Shown: positions 1 to 11,281 of the stretch, one piece after another
How the letters are laid out: each line of letters opens with the position of its first letter
Position numbering within the stretch: the stretch's first letter is position 1
DNA from: Argyresthia goedartella
Taxonomy: Eukaryota > Arthropoda > Insecta > Lepidoptera > Argyresthiidae
Reading direction: 5' to 3'
Length of the DNA stretch: 64,000 nucleotides
Assembly: GCA_949825045.1 (NCBI GenBank)
Contig: OX463809.1
Location: 3,995,501 to 4,059,500, forward strand
Notes under the pieces: model-generated
Told to the model about the DNA's origin: nothing
Seen by the model: only the letters and a program-made list of their open reading frames with translations
The model's database searches: none
Made by a program: the position numbers and the translations under genes

Positions 1-344
1 CAATCGTCGGGAAATAAGTAGATTTCACGTCATCGGAGTGAGTGCTTCGTGTTGTGAAAGGTTGAAGTGATTCGGGGATCAATTCGTCGCGTTCGGACAG
101 CGACCCTTTGTGTCGGCAAGCATCACGACGGCGACAGCAGCGGGCTGCGACGAGAGTAAGATTCGACTCCCTCACCCCCCCCCCCCCCCCCCCCCCTGGT
201 GTTCCTCATCCCGTATTCCTGCCTCGAATTGAGCTTTCGAATTCCGGTCCACGGCGTCAAGGTCAGTACTGCTTTGTGACATTCCACTGAAAAACAACCC
301 TACCAAGATTCCACGCCCTGTCGGTTAAGGCGTGGAATTTAACA
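1..344 (+). repeat. 5' LTR of BEL/Pao element, partial
   Basis: This matches 6848-7180, so about 198 bp of the LTR lie before the window. It contains a long C run near 174-196, expanded relative to the 3' LTR, and ends ...AACA at 344. Near its 3' edge, ATTCCACGCC (309-318) and GGCGTGGAAT (329-338) form a hairpin stem. A primer-binding-site-like stretch beginning TGGTAGCAGAGGC follows at 348. Confidence 0.9.
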
Positions 345-347
345 TTT

Positions 348-364
348 TGGTAGCAGAGGCGCGG
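348..364 (+). other. Candidate primer binding site of BEL/Pao element
   Basis: TGGTAGCAGAGGCGCGG starts with TGG, the complement of tRNA CCA-3', and lies 3 bp after the 5' LTR end, where a reverse-transcription primer site is expected. I cannot name the tRNA from the sequence alone. Confidence 0.6.
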
Positions 365-1055
365 TTTCCTAGTAGGAAATCGATTCACGGACGGTTGTAG
401 GGTTGTTTTTTTGCCACATTGTAGCTGGGAGAGGGTGGATACCTCAGATTGGTCGGCAATCATTTTGTGAGTGAGTCGTGTGGTCGGTATACCACAATTT
501 AGGTTCATTTTCGGTTAGTGAACGTATAATTGACGATTTAGTTAATAATTATTATAAATTTGTAGTCGAAAACTACTCGGTGTGCATAAGGAACAGTCAT
601 TCGGTCGGATTATAGTATTGCAGTCGGGTTCCATAGTATTGCAGTGTTATTTCGGATTACAGAGCAGGGTCAGGCTATTTAAGGGGTATTAAGCTGATTT
701 TGCTGACCTCAGTAGAAGTGTGGGTCATATCGGAGGGGCCACTTCTAGAAGTTTCACGGCTACCTACATTATATTAAAAATAGCCTTTTTTCTTATAATA
801 AATTTTTGTGTGTTATTTTTTATTGTGCTTTAGGGTGGCATTCTCTAATTGATTTAGAGTGTATAGTTATAAGGTGTATGTCCACAGGGCGACCATATTA
901 AATATTATTTAGGATTTAATTGTTTTAGTGGTTGCCTCAGTTTTGACAACTTAGTTTTAATTTCTGTGCCCAGCGCTGACGGGCAAGTGCTGGTCTCTGG
1001 CTATACTTGTATACGGTAGTGAAGTATAAGACCAGAATCTATTAAATCGGTCAAC
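365..1055 (+). other. Untranslated leader of BEL/Pao element
   Basis: Between primer site and gag there is no open frame that resembles a known protein. The leader is AT-rich around 520-560 and 760-930 and probably carries packaging signals, which cannot be seen directly. Confidence 0.5.
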
Positions 1056-2042
1056 GTGGCACCTTCGCCCTTGACGGTACTGCGGCATGGTGTCCGGGAG
1101 GAAATGAGATGGCTCGCCCAAACTCATAAGTATGTGGAGCGACCGGACATGGACGATGTCCTGCTCAAGCGTGTGGAGGACGCAATGACACGCGTCGGGA
1201 AGGTGTGTCGGCTGGCTGCGGAGGCTGAAGCTCTCGGGCTTACGGATGAAGCCTCGGTGGCTGCAGTGAAACAGCTCTGCGCGGATGCTGACCAAGCGAT
1301 GGAATGCTTGGGTGACATCGAGCGTCGCGCGGAGAAAATTAAGCGGTCGCGAAGGAATGACCGTGGGGAGGGTAACGGAGACCCACCCCCGAAGGGTGTT
1401 GTTGGACGGCTGCCACACCTGGAGATTCCGGCCTTCAGTGGGGCAATTGATGAGTGGCCGGCCTTCATTAATTTATTTGATAGTTTGGTCCACGGTCGGG
1501 ACGACCTGGACAACGCCTACAAGTTGGCCCAACTATTGATGGCTCTGCGGGGTGAACCGAAGGAGTTGGTCGGTCACCTAACGGTCACGGCGGGCAATTA
1601 TGAGATAGCCAGGTCCATATTGTTTGACCGCTACCAACACAAACGGCGGTTGGTTGATGCGCAGCTGGAGAAGCTGTTTAGCATCCCTAGAGTAACCCGG
1701 GATGTTGACATCCGAGTACAGGTGCTCAACCCTGTGCTGGTGGCCACTAAGGCCCTTCAGAACCTTGGTCTTCCGGTAGACCAATGGTCATACATTGTTT
1801 TGTATATGGTTTTGTCACGGTTGCCTGCAGCTGTTCAAAGTCGGATTGAACAGCTGCATGGGGGCAGTAGCACGGAACTGCCCACGCTTGTCCAATTGAC
1901 AGATTTCTTGGAGGGTGAATGCAGGCGATGTGACACACTGGACACGGAGGCCAGTGTGCAGCGCCAACCCGCGCGGATGCGGGAGGGGTCGCGCCCCCCG
2001 CCCCACGGGGGGGTGGGAGGTCGAAACAATTTGGCGTTCTGA
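1056..2042 (+). pseudogene. BEL/Pao gag, N-terminal part (DUF1759-like)
   Basis: The frame encodes a gag-like protein of about 328 residues. An N-terminal helical, charged region is followed by the segment LEIPAFSG..DEWPAFINLFDSLVH, the hallmark of DUF1759 found in Pao/BEL gag. The first codon at 1056 is GTG, so the true start is uncertain. The frame ends at 2042 in a GC-homopolymer-rich stretch (1987-2016), and the zinc-knuckle part continues in another frame. A one- or two-base indel in that tract therefore splits gag. Gag would form the particle core that packages the element RNA. An indel in a homopolymer could also be an assembly error, although stops further on show real decay. Confidence 0.8.
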
Positions 2043-2857
2043 ATGCCGCGCCGTCGGGTGACGGCTGTGTGCACTGCGACAGTGCCGGTCATGACGTGAC
2101 CAGTTGCGCCAAATTTAAGGCGCTCGGGGTAGCTGCCCGCAGGAAGATAGTCTTCCGTCACCGATTATGTTTCGGTTGTTTGGGGCCGCACACGCTGAGC
2201 GAGTGCTCGCGCGCGTTCCCCTGTGAGTGCTGTGGTGGCAAGCACCACATAGTGTTGTGCCTGAATCGGTCAGGCCCTTCGGATGGTCACCAGGGCCGGA
2301 CTCAGGTTGGTCGGCCACAGGGCCCAACCAGGGCCGGACCCAGTCCCCGTCCGGGCAACGGGAGTCACCAACGGGGTGACTGGGGTACCCGCGGACGGGA
2401 CCCCCCCCGAGGGGAAAGGGGCAGTGCGGGGGGTAACATGCGGGATAGCCGGGGTTCGGTCGCCGCTGTCCACGGTCAGCGAGGACTTCGGGCCGCTGGC
2501 TCACCGCGTGTTACGGGCGGGTGTCAGATGGCACCTATGAGTAGCGCGAAGGCTGGGAGCCCACCACCTTCTGCGCCACCCTGCCCGTCGCTCTGGGAGG
2601 CGAACAGTCGGATGTCGCCCCCATTCCTAGAGCGCCCCAGGTTGGATCCGCTCTCCCCCATTCATCCACGGTGCGCACCGGGCACACCGTACACCGTCCG
2701 GTATGGTCGGATACCGGGACAGCGAGGGGCCTATTATGCGGGTTGGGACCCCTTGATGTACATACGGTCTGATATGCCGGTGGCATATCAGCAGCCGAGT
2801 TACTCCACGGCCGACGGAGGTCTCAGCGGGTTAGGATCCCGCGGAGGTTCCCGCTAG
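2030..2857 (+). pseudogene. BEL/Pao gag zinc-knuckle region and proline-rich linker
   Basis: After the frameshift, this frame shows a CX2-type cysteine/histidine cluster (CVHCDSAGHDVTSC, then CFGCLGPHTLSEC and CECCGGKHHIVLC), which is the nucleic-acid-binding zinc region of Pao gag. It is followed by a long glycine/proline/arginine-rich linker. The frame ends at a TAG (2855-2857) shortly before the protease motif, which lies in the same frame. The stop is therefore an interruption inside the former polyprotein. Confidence 0.75.
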
Positions 2858-4716
2858 GGACACGCCGCCCACTTACAGGGTGCCGCCACTCCACAGACGG
2901 TCATGCTCCCCACCGCCTCTGTGATAGCGTGGAGTTCGGACGGCAAATCTTGTGTGGCACGAGCACTATTGGACTCGGGGGCCCAGGGGTGCTTAGTCTC
3001 GTGCAACCTTGTAAGAATCTGACGGTCACGGCATTAGTCATGCCTAATGTGATGGGCTCACACCCTCACGTACGGTTGTCGCCCTCGGTGCGAAAGTTGG
3101 TCGCTGGGTCGTCACTGGCTGACCCGTAGTTCGATATTCCGGGCCCAGTAGACATTTTATTGGGTGTCGATGCCTTGGGATACCTGTTAGTGCCAGGTGT
3201 CCACGTGTTGCAGGCGACTGGTCTGGTTTCGGTCAACACCAGACTGGGCCATGCGGTAATGGGTCCGGTCATGCCGGCTGCCCCACGCCTAGCGACTCGT
3301 AGTCCCTTATTCGGTTCTGTACTCTCGGAGGTGATACAGAAGTTTTGGGAGATGGAGGAACCACCTACGGTCCGCCGGTTGGACCCGGTTGAAGAAGAGT
3401 GTGAACAGTTTTATCGGAACAATACTGGTCGCCTTCGGTCAGGTCGATTTCTCACACGTCTTCCATTCCGGAGTGATCGCCCACCGTTGGGCAGTTCACG
3501 CCATGCAGCCGAGACGCGGCTTCTGTCGATGGAATGACGCATGAAGCGTGACGGGATTTTCCGGCAGAAGTACGTCGACTTCATGCGGGAATACGAGTCG
3601 CTCGGCCACATGTCGGTTTCGGGTATCGACTGGAAGCGTCAAGACCACTGCTTCCTGCCCCATCACGCGGTCTTGAGGACCCCGGAGGGCAAAATACGGG
3701 TAGTGTTCGATGGATCGGCATCAACATCTAACGGCATGAACCTGAACCAGTGTTTGCATTCAGGGCCGAAGTTGAACCATGACATCGCGGATGTTATGAC
3801 ACGGTTCCGTCGACACAATGTTGTGTTTGTAGCTGACATCCGGATGATGTTTAGACAGACGGTCATTCACCCTGACGATAGACGGTATCAGCTGATACTG
3901 TGGCGAGAGAGCCCAGATCAGCCCATCAAGGTGTACGAGCTGAACACCAACACGTACGGGCTACGGTCTAGTCCTTATTTGGCGATTCGCACTCTGCGGG
4001 AGTTAGCGGATCGAGAACGGTTAAATTTCCCTAGAGGAGCAGCGATTCTGGAGCAGGATCTCTACGTGGACGATATCTGTACCGGTGCAGATTCCGTAGA
4101 GGAGGCGCTCGCTCGACGGGACGAGCTAGTTTAGCTCTTACGGGGTGGAGGTTACAAGCTCCGGAAATGGATTTCGAACTCTCCAGAGTTACTGTCTGGT
4201 CTTCCGGATGACTACCAGCAGGATCCCCACATTTTCGAAAATCTGGAAAATCCGAATATGTTGTCGGTATTAGGCGTCCAGTACCAGCCGGTGTCAGACA
4301 TGTTTTCGTATCGGGTCGAGTTGGACTCCCCGAAGGTCTGGACGAAACGGAACGTCCTTTCAACGGTGGCTAGGACATTTGATCCAAACGGGTGGATCAC
4401 CCCGGTAACATTTCAGCTCAAGTGTTTTATGCAGCAATTGTGGTCTGCTGAGCTGAAATGGGACGACCCGATCGGCGGGTCATTGAGCTCAGAGTGGGAC
4501 TCGTTCTTTTCGACCCTCCCTGGCATCAATCGGATTTCACTGCCACGGAGGTTGGTCCCCACCAAACGATACACCGCCACCCTGCATGGGTTTTGCGATG
4601 CCTCGGAGAAGGGCTACGGAGCTGCAGTGTATCTGCGTATGGTCGACTCCTCGGGGAGGTTGATGTGCGGTTGGTCATGGCCAAGAGCAAGGTTGCGCCG
4701 TTGCGCACTCGCCTGA
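2858..4716 (+). pseudogene. BEL/Pao protease and reverse transcriptase, start of RNase H
   Basis: The aspartic protease motif ALLDSGA is read at 2963-2983 in the frame of the preceding gag segment. A frameshift before about 3010 moves the rest of pol to a second frame, which then carries in-frame stops at 3127-3129 (TAG), 3535-3537 (TGA) and 4132-4134 (TAG). The reverse transcriptase spans about 3541-4130: VVFDGSAST, then VADIRMMFRQ with the first catalytic aspartate, then LYVDDI with the YVDD core. RNase H begins with LHGFCDASEKGYGAAVY (about 4582-4635). Together these would copy element RNA to DNA. The stops make this copy non-autonomous. Confidence 0.85.
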
Positions 4717-6464
4717 CCATTCCCAAATTAGAGCTTTCAGGAGCGGCTCTCCTGACTCGTCTGGTCAACCACACGATGACGGTTCTTCGTGGGTCAATAG
4801 CGTTAGAAGATACGGTCTACGCTTGGACGGACAGCCAGATCGTGTTATGCTGGCTGAAGGCTTCAGTTCACAAGCTGGAGATTTTTGTGGCGAATCGGGT
4901 TTCGCAGATTTTGAATTCGGAGGTTCCCTTAATCTGGAGACATGTTCCAGGGGAAATGGACCCAGCAGACTGTGTGTCTCGTGGGTGTCACGCTCCAGAG
5001 TTAGTTGGACATCCCTTGTGGTGGGGTCCAAAATGGTTGACTCAAGCCGAATCGGATTGGCCAATGAGTCCACGCGTTACCTCGGCGAACGGCGCCTTGA
5101 CAGTCGGTGTCTTTACGACGAAACCAGAGCCGGAAGAGGAGTTCAGCCTGCTGGAACGGTACAGCTCGCTCGACAAGCTGGTCAATGTGACCGCCTGGAT
5201 CTTCCGATTTGCGCGGAATTGTCGCAATTCTGAGGCGCAACGGGTGCGGACACAGGTCCTGACACCACGGGAACGGAACCATGCGTTGTTCGCATTGGTA
5301 CGGAACGTGCAGACGGTGCACTTTAAGTCCGAACTGGACATTCTGAGACGCGGACGCGTCCAACTGAAGGGAGCTGTGGCTCATCTCAACCCTTTTATTG
5401 ACCCTCAAGGATTGCTGAGGGTAGGAGGTCTGCTGCGGAATGCCAACCTGGCTTATGCGGCTCGCCACCCGTTGTTACTCCCTAGGAAAGGGAAGTTGGT
5501 CGAACTGTTGATACAGGATCGACACATTCGGAATGGGCATATCGGATGCCACGCCTTGATGGCGTTTCTCCAGCGCGAGTTCTGGATTCTATCGGGAAGA
5601 CGCTTAGTGCGTAGCGTCGTATTTCGGTGCCTGCCTTGTTATCGGGCCAAGGGGGCTACGATGCAGCCCCAGATGGGCGATTTGCCCTCGGATAGGGTTA
5701 ACGAAATCCGGCCCTTTGCGGGTGTCGGAACGGATTTCGCGGGACCATTCATGGTCAAGTCTTCACAGCTACGGAACGCCAGATTAGTGAAGGCATACCT
5801 GTGCGTCTTCGTGTGCTTGGCCACGAAGGCAGTCCACTTGGAGGTGGTCAGTGACCTCACTACAGAGGCATTTATCGCATGTCTAGATCGGTTCGTCTCA
5901 CGAAGGGGCCTCCCGACATTAATCCGTTCGGACAACGGCACAAATTTTGTCGGAGCCAGGCGATATCTGCAGGAGGTCACTCAATTCCTGAACGGTAACC
6001 AGGACGCCATCGGTACGGCTTGCTCCCGACGAGGGATTGAATGGGTTTTCAGTCCGCCGGGATGTCCTCATTGGGGAGGAATTTTTGAGGCTGCGGTTAA
6101 ATCGGCTAAGTCGCACCTGACGAGGATCATCGGTGAGACCTCTCTACGCTTTGAAGAGCTTGCGACGCTGTTCTGTAAAATTGAAATGACACTGAACTCG
6201 CGTCCGTTGTGCCTGCTCAGTTCGGATCAAAATGATTTGGAAGCGTTGACGCCGGGTCACTTCCTGATAGGTCAGCCCCTTAACGCACTGCCAGAATACC
6301 CATTCGGTGATGTTAAGTTAAGTCGGTTAACTAGGTGGCAAATGTTGCAGCAGATGGCTCAAGATTTTGGAAACGGTGGTCCCTTGAGTACTTGCACATC
6401 TTGCAGCAGCGCCTTAAGTGGACTGACCGGACGAGCCCCCCTCAAGTCGGTGATTTGGTGCTGA
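4650..6464 (+). pseudogene. BEL/Pao RNase H end and integrase
   Basis: A frameshift near 4670 moves pol to a third frame that stays open to 6464. It contains the RNase H end (WTDSQIVLCWLK), the integrase zinc finger HIRNGHIGCH...C..C (about 5520-5640) and the integrase core. The core has VGTDFAGPF (first Asp), IRSDNGTNFVG (second Asp) and the PPGCPHWGGIFEA segment with the Glu. These are the D,D35E residues that insert element DNA in the genome. It ends prematurely because of another frameshift near 6350-6380. Confidence 0.87.
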
Positions 6465-6622
6465 TTAAGGATGCGAACCTGCCATCATTGAGATGGAGAC
6501 GAGGACGGATCGTCAATTTGTACACGGGTCGGGATGGCACGCCTCGATCAGCAGAAGTCAAGGTGGGGGACTCGGTCCTCAAGAGAGCGGTCGCAACACT
6601 TTCTCTCCTTCCTATTGATTAG
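6335..6622 (+). pseudogene. BEL/Pao integrase C-terminal (DUF5641-like) tail
   Basis: This frame continues the integrase after its frameshift. It reads QRLKW...PQVGDLVLIKD..LPSLRWRRGRIV...GRDG..RSAEVK, the SH3-like C-terminal domain typical of Pao/BEL pol (DUF5641). The stop at 6620-6622 lies just before the purine-rich region and the 3' LTR, so this is the natural end of pol. Confidence 0.8.
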
Positions 6623-6649
6623 GGACAGGTTCGGGCCTGTCCGGGCGGG

Positions 6650-7180
6650 TGACTGTTTAAAATTTATGCTTCGGAACGCACCGGTTTTTTCGTTGCGCGG
6701 ATCGACCGCGAGTGATCGGGACATCACTAGCTGTCACTTGTATAGAAACGAAATGACGAGTTAGAGGTTATTATTTTTGCACATGGCAAAAAGGTCGGCG
6801 CCAGCATCGGGAAGCTTGGTTGAATGTCAATTATAATAAGCACGGAACAATTGTCGGGAAATAAGTAGATTTCACGTCATCGGAGTGAGTGCTTCGTGTT
6901 GTGAAAGGTTGAAGTGATTCGGGGATCAATTCGTCGCGTTCGGACAGTGACCCTTTGTGTCGGCAAGCATCACGACGGCGACAGCAGCGGGCTGCGACGA
7001 GAGTAAGATTCGACTCCCTCACCCCCCTCCCCTGGTGTTCCTTATCCCGTATTCCTGCCTCGAATTGAGCTTTCGAATTCCGGTCCACGGCGTCAAGGTC
7101 AGTACTGCTTTGTGACATTCCACTGAAAAACAACCCTACCAAGATTCCACGCCCTGTCGGTTAAGGCGTGGAATTTATCA
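6650..7180 (+). repeat. 3' LTR of BEL/Pao element
   Basis: The LTR begins TGACTG after a G-rich stretch (CCGGGCGGG) that can act as polypurine tract, and ends ...ATCA at 7180, one base different from the 5' copy. About 531 bp long. The C tract is shorter than in the 5' LTR. Confidence 0.85.
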
Positions 7181-7555
7181 AGAGGTGTTTTCGTAATTAA
7201 ATTCCGTAAAACGGGGCGGATAGGGACAAAACTGTACTTTAAGCAAATATTTGATCATGTTTAATTGAATAACTTTAATAGGAAATAAATAAGTATTACA
7301 TCCCGATATTGAAATATTACTATTTCACTAAAATCTTACTAAAAAGTATATAATGATTTATTTTTGCCAAAATATAGGTCATCCCTATTCATTCTGAAAA
7401 CGGGGTGTTTTAGGACGACTATTAGGTAGATAGGGAAAATTTATCAGGGTTGTCCAAAAGCCGAAGTGACTTAAATTCAAGATATTTAGGAAGATATTTA
7501 GTACCTATGAAAATAAAAGCCATCTGTGACATTAAAAACATTTTTTTCAATATAA
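7181..7555. other. AT-rich spacer with AAAACGGGG motifs
   Basis: No gene is seen. The motif AAAACGGGG occurs at about 7208 and 7398. A matching CCCCGTTTTACGG, on the other strand, lies near 15151. This may be old repeat sequence, possibly the degenerate start of the downstream reverse transcriptase element. Confidence 0.3.
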
Positions 7556-9656
7556 ATAGGACATATTCCAGTTTCACAGGAGTCAACTTCAAAACAACTC
7601 TTGGCCTCAGTTTGTAGTTTGGCGAATTTCATGCTGAAAGGCGAGGTAAATAGGGAAGTTTGTCCTTTTTTATACGGTGCCTCATTGTGTGCCCTTCGAA
7701 AAAAGGATGGAGGCTTACGGCCTATTGCCATAGGCAGTGCGATCCGTCGCTTAGTGGCTAAGCTAGGGTGCCGCGCCGTAAGAGAGGAGATGGCTTCATT
7801 TCTGCAGCCCCGCCAATTGGGTTTTGGCGTACCCTTGGGTTGCGAGGCGGCTATACATGCTACTCGGGCCTTTGCCCTGTATGAGGCCGATACAAATAAT
7901 ATTGTAGTAAAGGTCGATCTTCGCAACGCTTTTAATGCAGTTGAGCGCGACTCAATTTTGTCCATGATAAAGGAGAAAGTTCCTGCATTGTACCCGTTTC
8001 TACACCAATGTTATTACAGATCGAGTAACTTATTTTTAGGAGACAAGTTGGTGGAGTCTCAGGTGGGGGCGCAGCAAGGTGATCCTTTGGGACCTTTAAT
8101 ATTTAGCCTCGCAATTCAGAATGTAGTGTCCACCTTGCGGTCACCTCTAAACGTATGGTATTTGGATGACGGTACCATCGGAGGCAGCCCGGAAGTAGTG
8201 ATCGAGGATCTGAGAGCACTTGTCGAGGGGTTAGCGAGGTTGGGGCTTGAAGTGAATCCACAGAAATGCGAATTATACCCCTGTTCCAGCCAGGTCTCCC
8301 CGGAAGTGCTATCAGAAGTCTATTCCGTAGCCCCAGGGTTAAGATTACTGGATAAATCCAACTTCACTTTATTGGGTGCACCAGTCTTCCCCGAGGGTAT
8401 CCCGGGTGTCTTATCGGCCAAAACAAGAGCTCTCTTGGCATCCAAGGATCACTTACAACAACTCCCAGCCCACGTCGCACTAACAATCCTGAGGAGTTGT
8501 CTGTCAATTCCCAGGCTTACATACACGTTGCGTACGGCTCCGACGTGGCTTTGTAGGGAGGAATCCACTGAGTATGATAACGTACTGAAGACCTCATTAG
8601 AATCGATTATAAATATCGAAATGACTTCCTCTCAGTGGTGCCAAGCAGCTTTGCCCATCAGGCACGGTGGTTTAGGCATTCGACGGTTGCGCGACACCGA
8701 GCTGCCGGCCTTCTTGTCTTCGTCGCATGGGGTGCGAGACCTTGTCACTCTTATTTTAAATATCCATGGTGATGGTTTTCGTATCCCCTTCGCGGAGGAG
8801 GCATTAGGGTTATGGCATGATTGGTGTCCTGGTAGCACTCCGCCCCAGCACCCGCACTCACAACGTAATTGGGATGAGTTATCGTGTGGAGTCACGCTTA
8901 GCGAGTTATTGGACCAGAGTTCGGGGGTCGAGCTGGCACGACTGCGCGCAGTTTCCGCAGCCAGAGTCAGGGCTCTGGCTCCACGCCTTGCCTTCTCCAC
9001 AACTAGGAACATTTCTGGACAATGACACGTTGCGCGTGGCTGTGGCCTTGCGCCTTGGCTGTGACATCTGCCAGTCTCATACCTGTGTGTGTGGTGCGGG
9101 TGTGGACGTTCATGGTCGGCACGGCCTTCACTGCGTTCGAAGCGCGGGTAGGCTTTCCCGGCACTCCTCTATCAATGACATCGTCAAGCGGGCTCTTGTA
9201 ACAGCCAATATACCTTGTGTATTGGAGCCCGCGGGGCTGTGCCGTACCGATGGGAAACGCCCGGATGGCCTGACCATGATCCCGTGGGAGAGGGGACGGT
9301 CATTGCTTTGGGATGCAACGTGTGTCTGCACATTCGCTCCGTCCCACCTGGCATCGACCGTGACCACCCCGGGGGCCGCAGCCGAAGAGGCAGCGAGGAT
9401 GAAGACCCAAAAGTACTCTGTGCTTTTGGGCCAGTATATATTCGTCCCGCTTGCCATAGAAACCACCGGGGTCTGGGGAGTGCAGGGCAAGGCATTCATT
9501 AGGGAAATAGGGCGCCGCCTGAGGGACCGTGGCTATGACCGCCGCTCCGGGTCCTATCTTATGCAGAGGATCTCCCTCGCAGTGCAGCGCGGAAACGCCG
9601 CCAGCGTGATGGGGACCTTTGCATCTGATATGGTCCGGGGCGCTTTATTTTCTTAG
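7556..9656 (+). pseudogene. Reverse transcriptase element with C-terminal zinc cluster and PD...D nuclease-like motif
   Basis: The frame opens after a stop at 7553-7555, with no obvious ATG. It encodes a reverse transcriptase: LRPIAIGSAIRRLVAK, then VKVDLRNAFNAV (first catalytic Asp), GAQQGDPLGPLIFS and WYLDDGT (YLDD box). A frameshift at about 8952 moves the C-terminus (to 9656) into another frame. This C-terminus has CDIC..HTCVCG..VD..GRHGLHC, a probable zinc site, and KRPDG...LLWDATC, with spacing like the PD...D of restriction-like endonucleases. Elements with such nucleases (R2-like) are non-LTR retrotransposons, but the clade here is not one I can name. Its 5' end seems truncated and the frameshift inactivates it. 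Confidence 0.75.
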
Positions 9657-9992
9657 TGTGTTTGTGTGTGTGTGTGTGTATGTTTTTGCATATTTAAGTT
9701 TTGTACAAAGTATTTTTAAATGTATGTACATCTCGTTTATTATATCCTATGTCGTTTTATGTACAGCATTTGGAGGAAGAACTTCAAAAAAACATACACT
9801 CACACTCACAAATTTCTCCTTATCTAGAATAAAGATATCAAACAAAATGTAATCAGCAAACATAACAAACAGAAGTATGTATTTTCTTTCCTCCACAAAT
9901 ACCTACTCGTAGGTACCTAATGAAATTAGTAACTATAAAAGTTAACTTGAACTAGGATGAACTCTTAAATTATAATAAAAAAATTAACTTAA
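9657..9992. other. Reverse transcriptase element 3' region and AT-rich spacer
   Basis: A (TG)n microsatellite lies at about 9657-9682. AATAAA (9828) and short CA/CT-rich stretches follow. No gene is visible. Confidence 0.4.
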
Positions 9993-10170
9993 TTAAAGGT
10001 ATGGGTCTGAACTCGGCAGCACTGCTGCGCAGAACTCCAGTCCCCGTATAATAATGTACCTTCTGTACATTTATGGTCTGTATGGCGAGATACCTTAAAA
10101 TGTATGGAGTTAAGGTACATTATTGTACGGAGACTAGCAGTGCTGCCGAGCTCCGAATCATACCTTAAAC
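9993..10170. repeat. Foldback (MITE-like) element
   Basis: The left end TAAAGGTATGGGTCTGAACT continues to CGGCAGCACTGCT. It is mirrored by AGCAGTGCTGCCG at 10136-10148, continuing to CATACCTTA at 10159. The two arms of about 33 bp are imperfect inverted repeats around about 105 bp containing further TGTACCTT/AAGGTACA pairs. No coding capacity; it could form a hairpin. Confidence 0.7.
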
Positions 10171-10223
10171 AGCATCATCATCATCCATGAGGTCACGCAA
10201 AATTTCGAAATCTTTACAATATT

Positions 10224-11183
10224 TTACCACGCTTTTTTATCAATAACATGGTTTAAAGATATTTTTGTCATTTTCTGTACATCCACATTTACTTTACCTT
10301 TTATTTCTTCGTTCGCAATAATTTGCAATTTTCCTTCTTTTGTTTTTCTATCTTCAATTTCAACTTCAACTTCCCCATCTATGACAAAAAAGTCATCTTC
10401 GAAAAAAATCGCCAGTTCGTTGATATCCAGATCGTCTACGAACTTGCTATCAATATCATTCCATTCGTTTAGTGGAAAATTGTCATTATGTTCTGCGTGT
10501 TGAATCCGCGTATTTTTCTTATCGGTCTTTGATTTTTTTATCGTGTTTTATATATTACTAGGTCTAGCCGCATTGTTTTCAGTCTTATTTAGTTTGTTTC
10601 CAGTCTTGAGATCATTTCTTGCACTAGATCCAGCCGCAATGTCTTCAGTCTTTTTCAGTTTCTTTTCAGTCTTCACATCAATTCTTGTAATAGGTCCAGC
10701 CGCAACGTCTTCAGTTTTGTTTCGTTTCTTTTCAGTCTCCAGATCAGTTCTTTTACTAGGTCTTGCCGCAATTTCTTCAGTATTTTTCAGTTTCTTTTCA
10801 GTGTTCACGTCAATTCTTGTACTAGGTCCAGCCGCAACGTCTTCAATTTTTATTCTTTTATTATCAGTCTTCAGATCAGTTCTTTTACTAGGTCCCGCCA
10901 CAATGTCTTTAGTCTTTTTCAGTTTCTTTTCAATCTTCAGATCATTTATTGCACAGTCCAAATTATTATTTTCAGTGTGAGATCTAAGAGGAAAGTTATT
11001 AGTAAACTGTGGTGAAACAGTAACGGTTCTAGCGTTTCCTTCTTTATTACTTGACTCTGTGTCATATTCTCTATTCAATACTGCCGTATCGACGTTGTTC
11101 GTTTTGTCACTGTCCGAATCACCACTATCGGAATGTACATTTTCAGTGCCTGCATTTTGTGTTTCTGTATTCACGCTTCTCAC
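10224..11183 (-). pseudogene. Repeat-rich C-terminal tail next to pogo-like transposase
   Basis: On the minus strand one frame reads from 11183 to 10224, interrupted by a single TAA at 10548-10550. The N-terminal part is acidic and serine-rich (SDSGDSDSDK). The middle holds about six tandem copies of a 22-residue lysine-rich unit of the form RIDVKTEKKLKKTEDIAAGPS. The last ~108 residues, after the stop, are acidic and end VIDKKAW. I do not recognise this protein. It lies directly downstream of the transposase frame at 11282-12077, in the same direction but another phase, so it may be the transposase's C-terminal extension, broken by a frameshift. It could equally be an unrelated transposon passenger. 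Confidence 0.5.
10553..10945 (-). repeat. 66-bp coding tandem repeat (about six units)
   Basis: The 22-codon units alternate between two subtypes, one with R(I)DV and one with (K)RTDL, giving a 132-bp higher-order period. The reverse strand translates to a spurious hydrophobic ORF, which is a shadow. Confidence 0.7.
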
Positions 11184-11281
11184 GTCATCCTGGTCTCACG
11201 TCAATTTTCTTCCTCTTGTTACTTGTTTTCATTGTTCCGCTGCCATAACGCATTTCTGTCAACATTGAAATGACGGTAGCG

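Larger units (their letters stand above)
1..7180 (+). mobile_element. BEL/Pao LTR retrotransposon, 5' end cut by window
   Basis: The sequence from 1 reappears from 6848, giving two copies of one LTR around a gag-pol interior. Domain order is DUF1759-type gag, zinc knuckles, aspartic protease (LLDSGA), reverse transcriptase (YVDD), RNase H, H2C2 zinc finger, integrase core and a DUF5641-like tail; this order and these domains are those of the BEL/Pao superfamily. The coding region carries at least three in-frame stops and several frameshifts, so this copy cannot make its own polyprotein. The two LTRs differ mainly in the length of a C tract and a few substitutions, which implies a fairly recent insertion. 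The 5' target-site duplication lies outside the window and cannot be tested. Confidence 0.93.

Noticed and set aside
10543..10980. Multi-pass membrane protein on the plus strand
   Set aside because: It is the reverse strand of the lysine-rich 22-residue repeat, which yields F/L/V/S codons by necessity.
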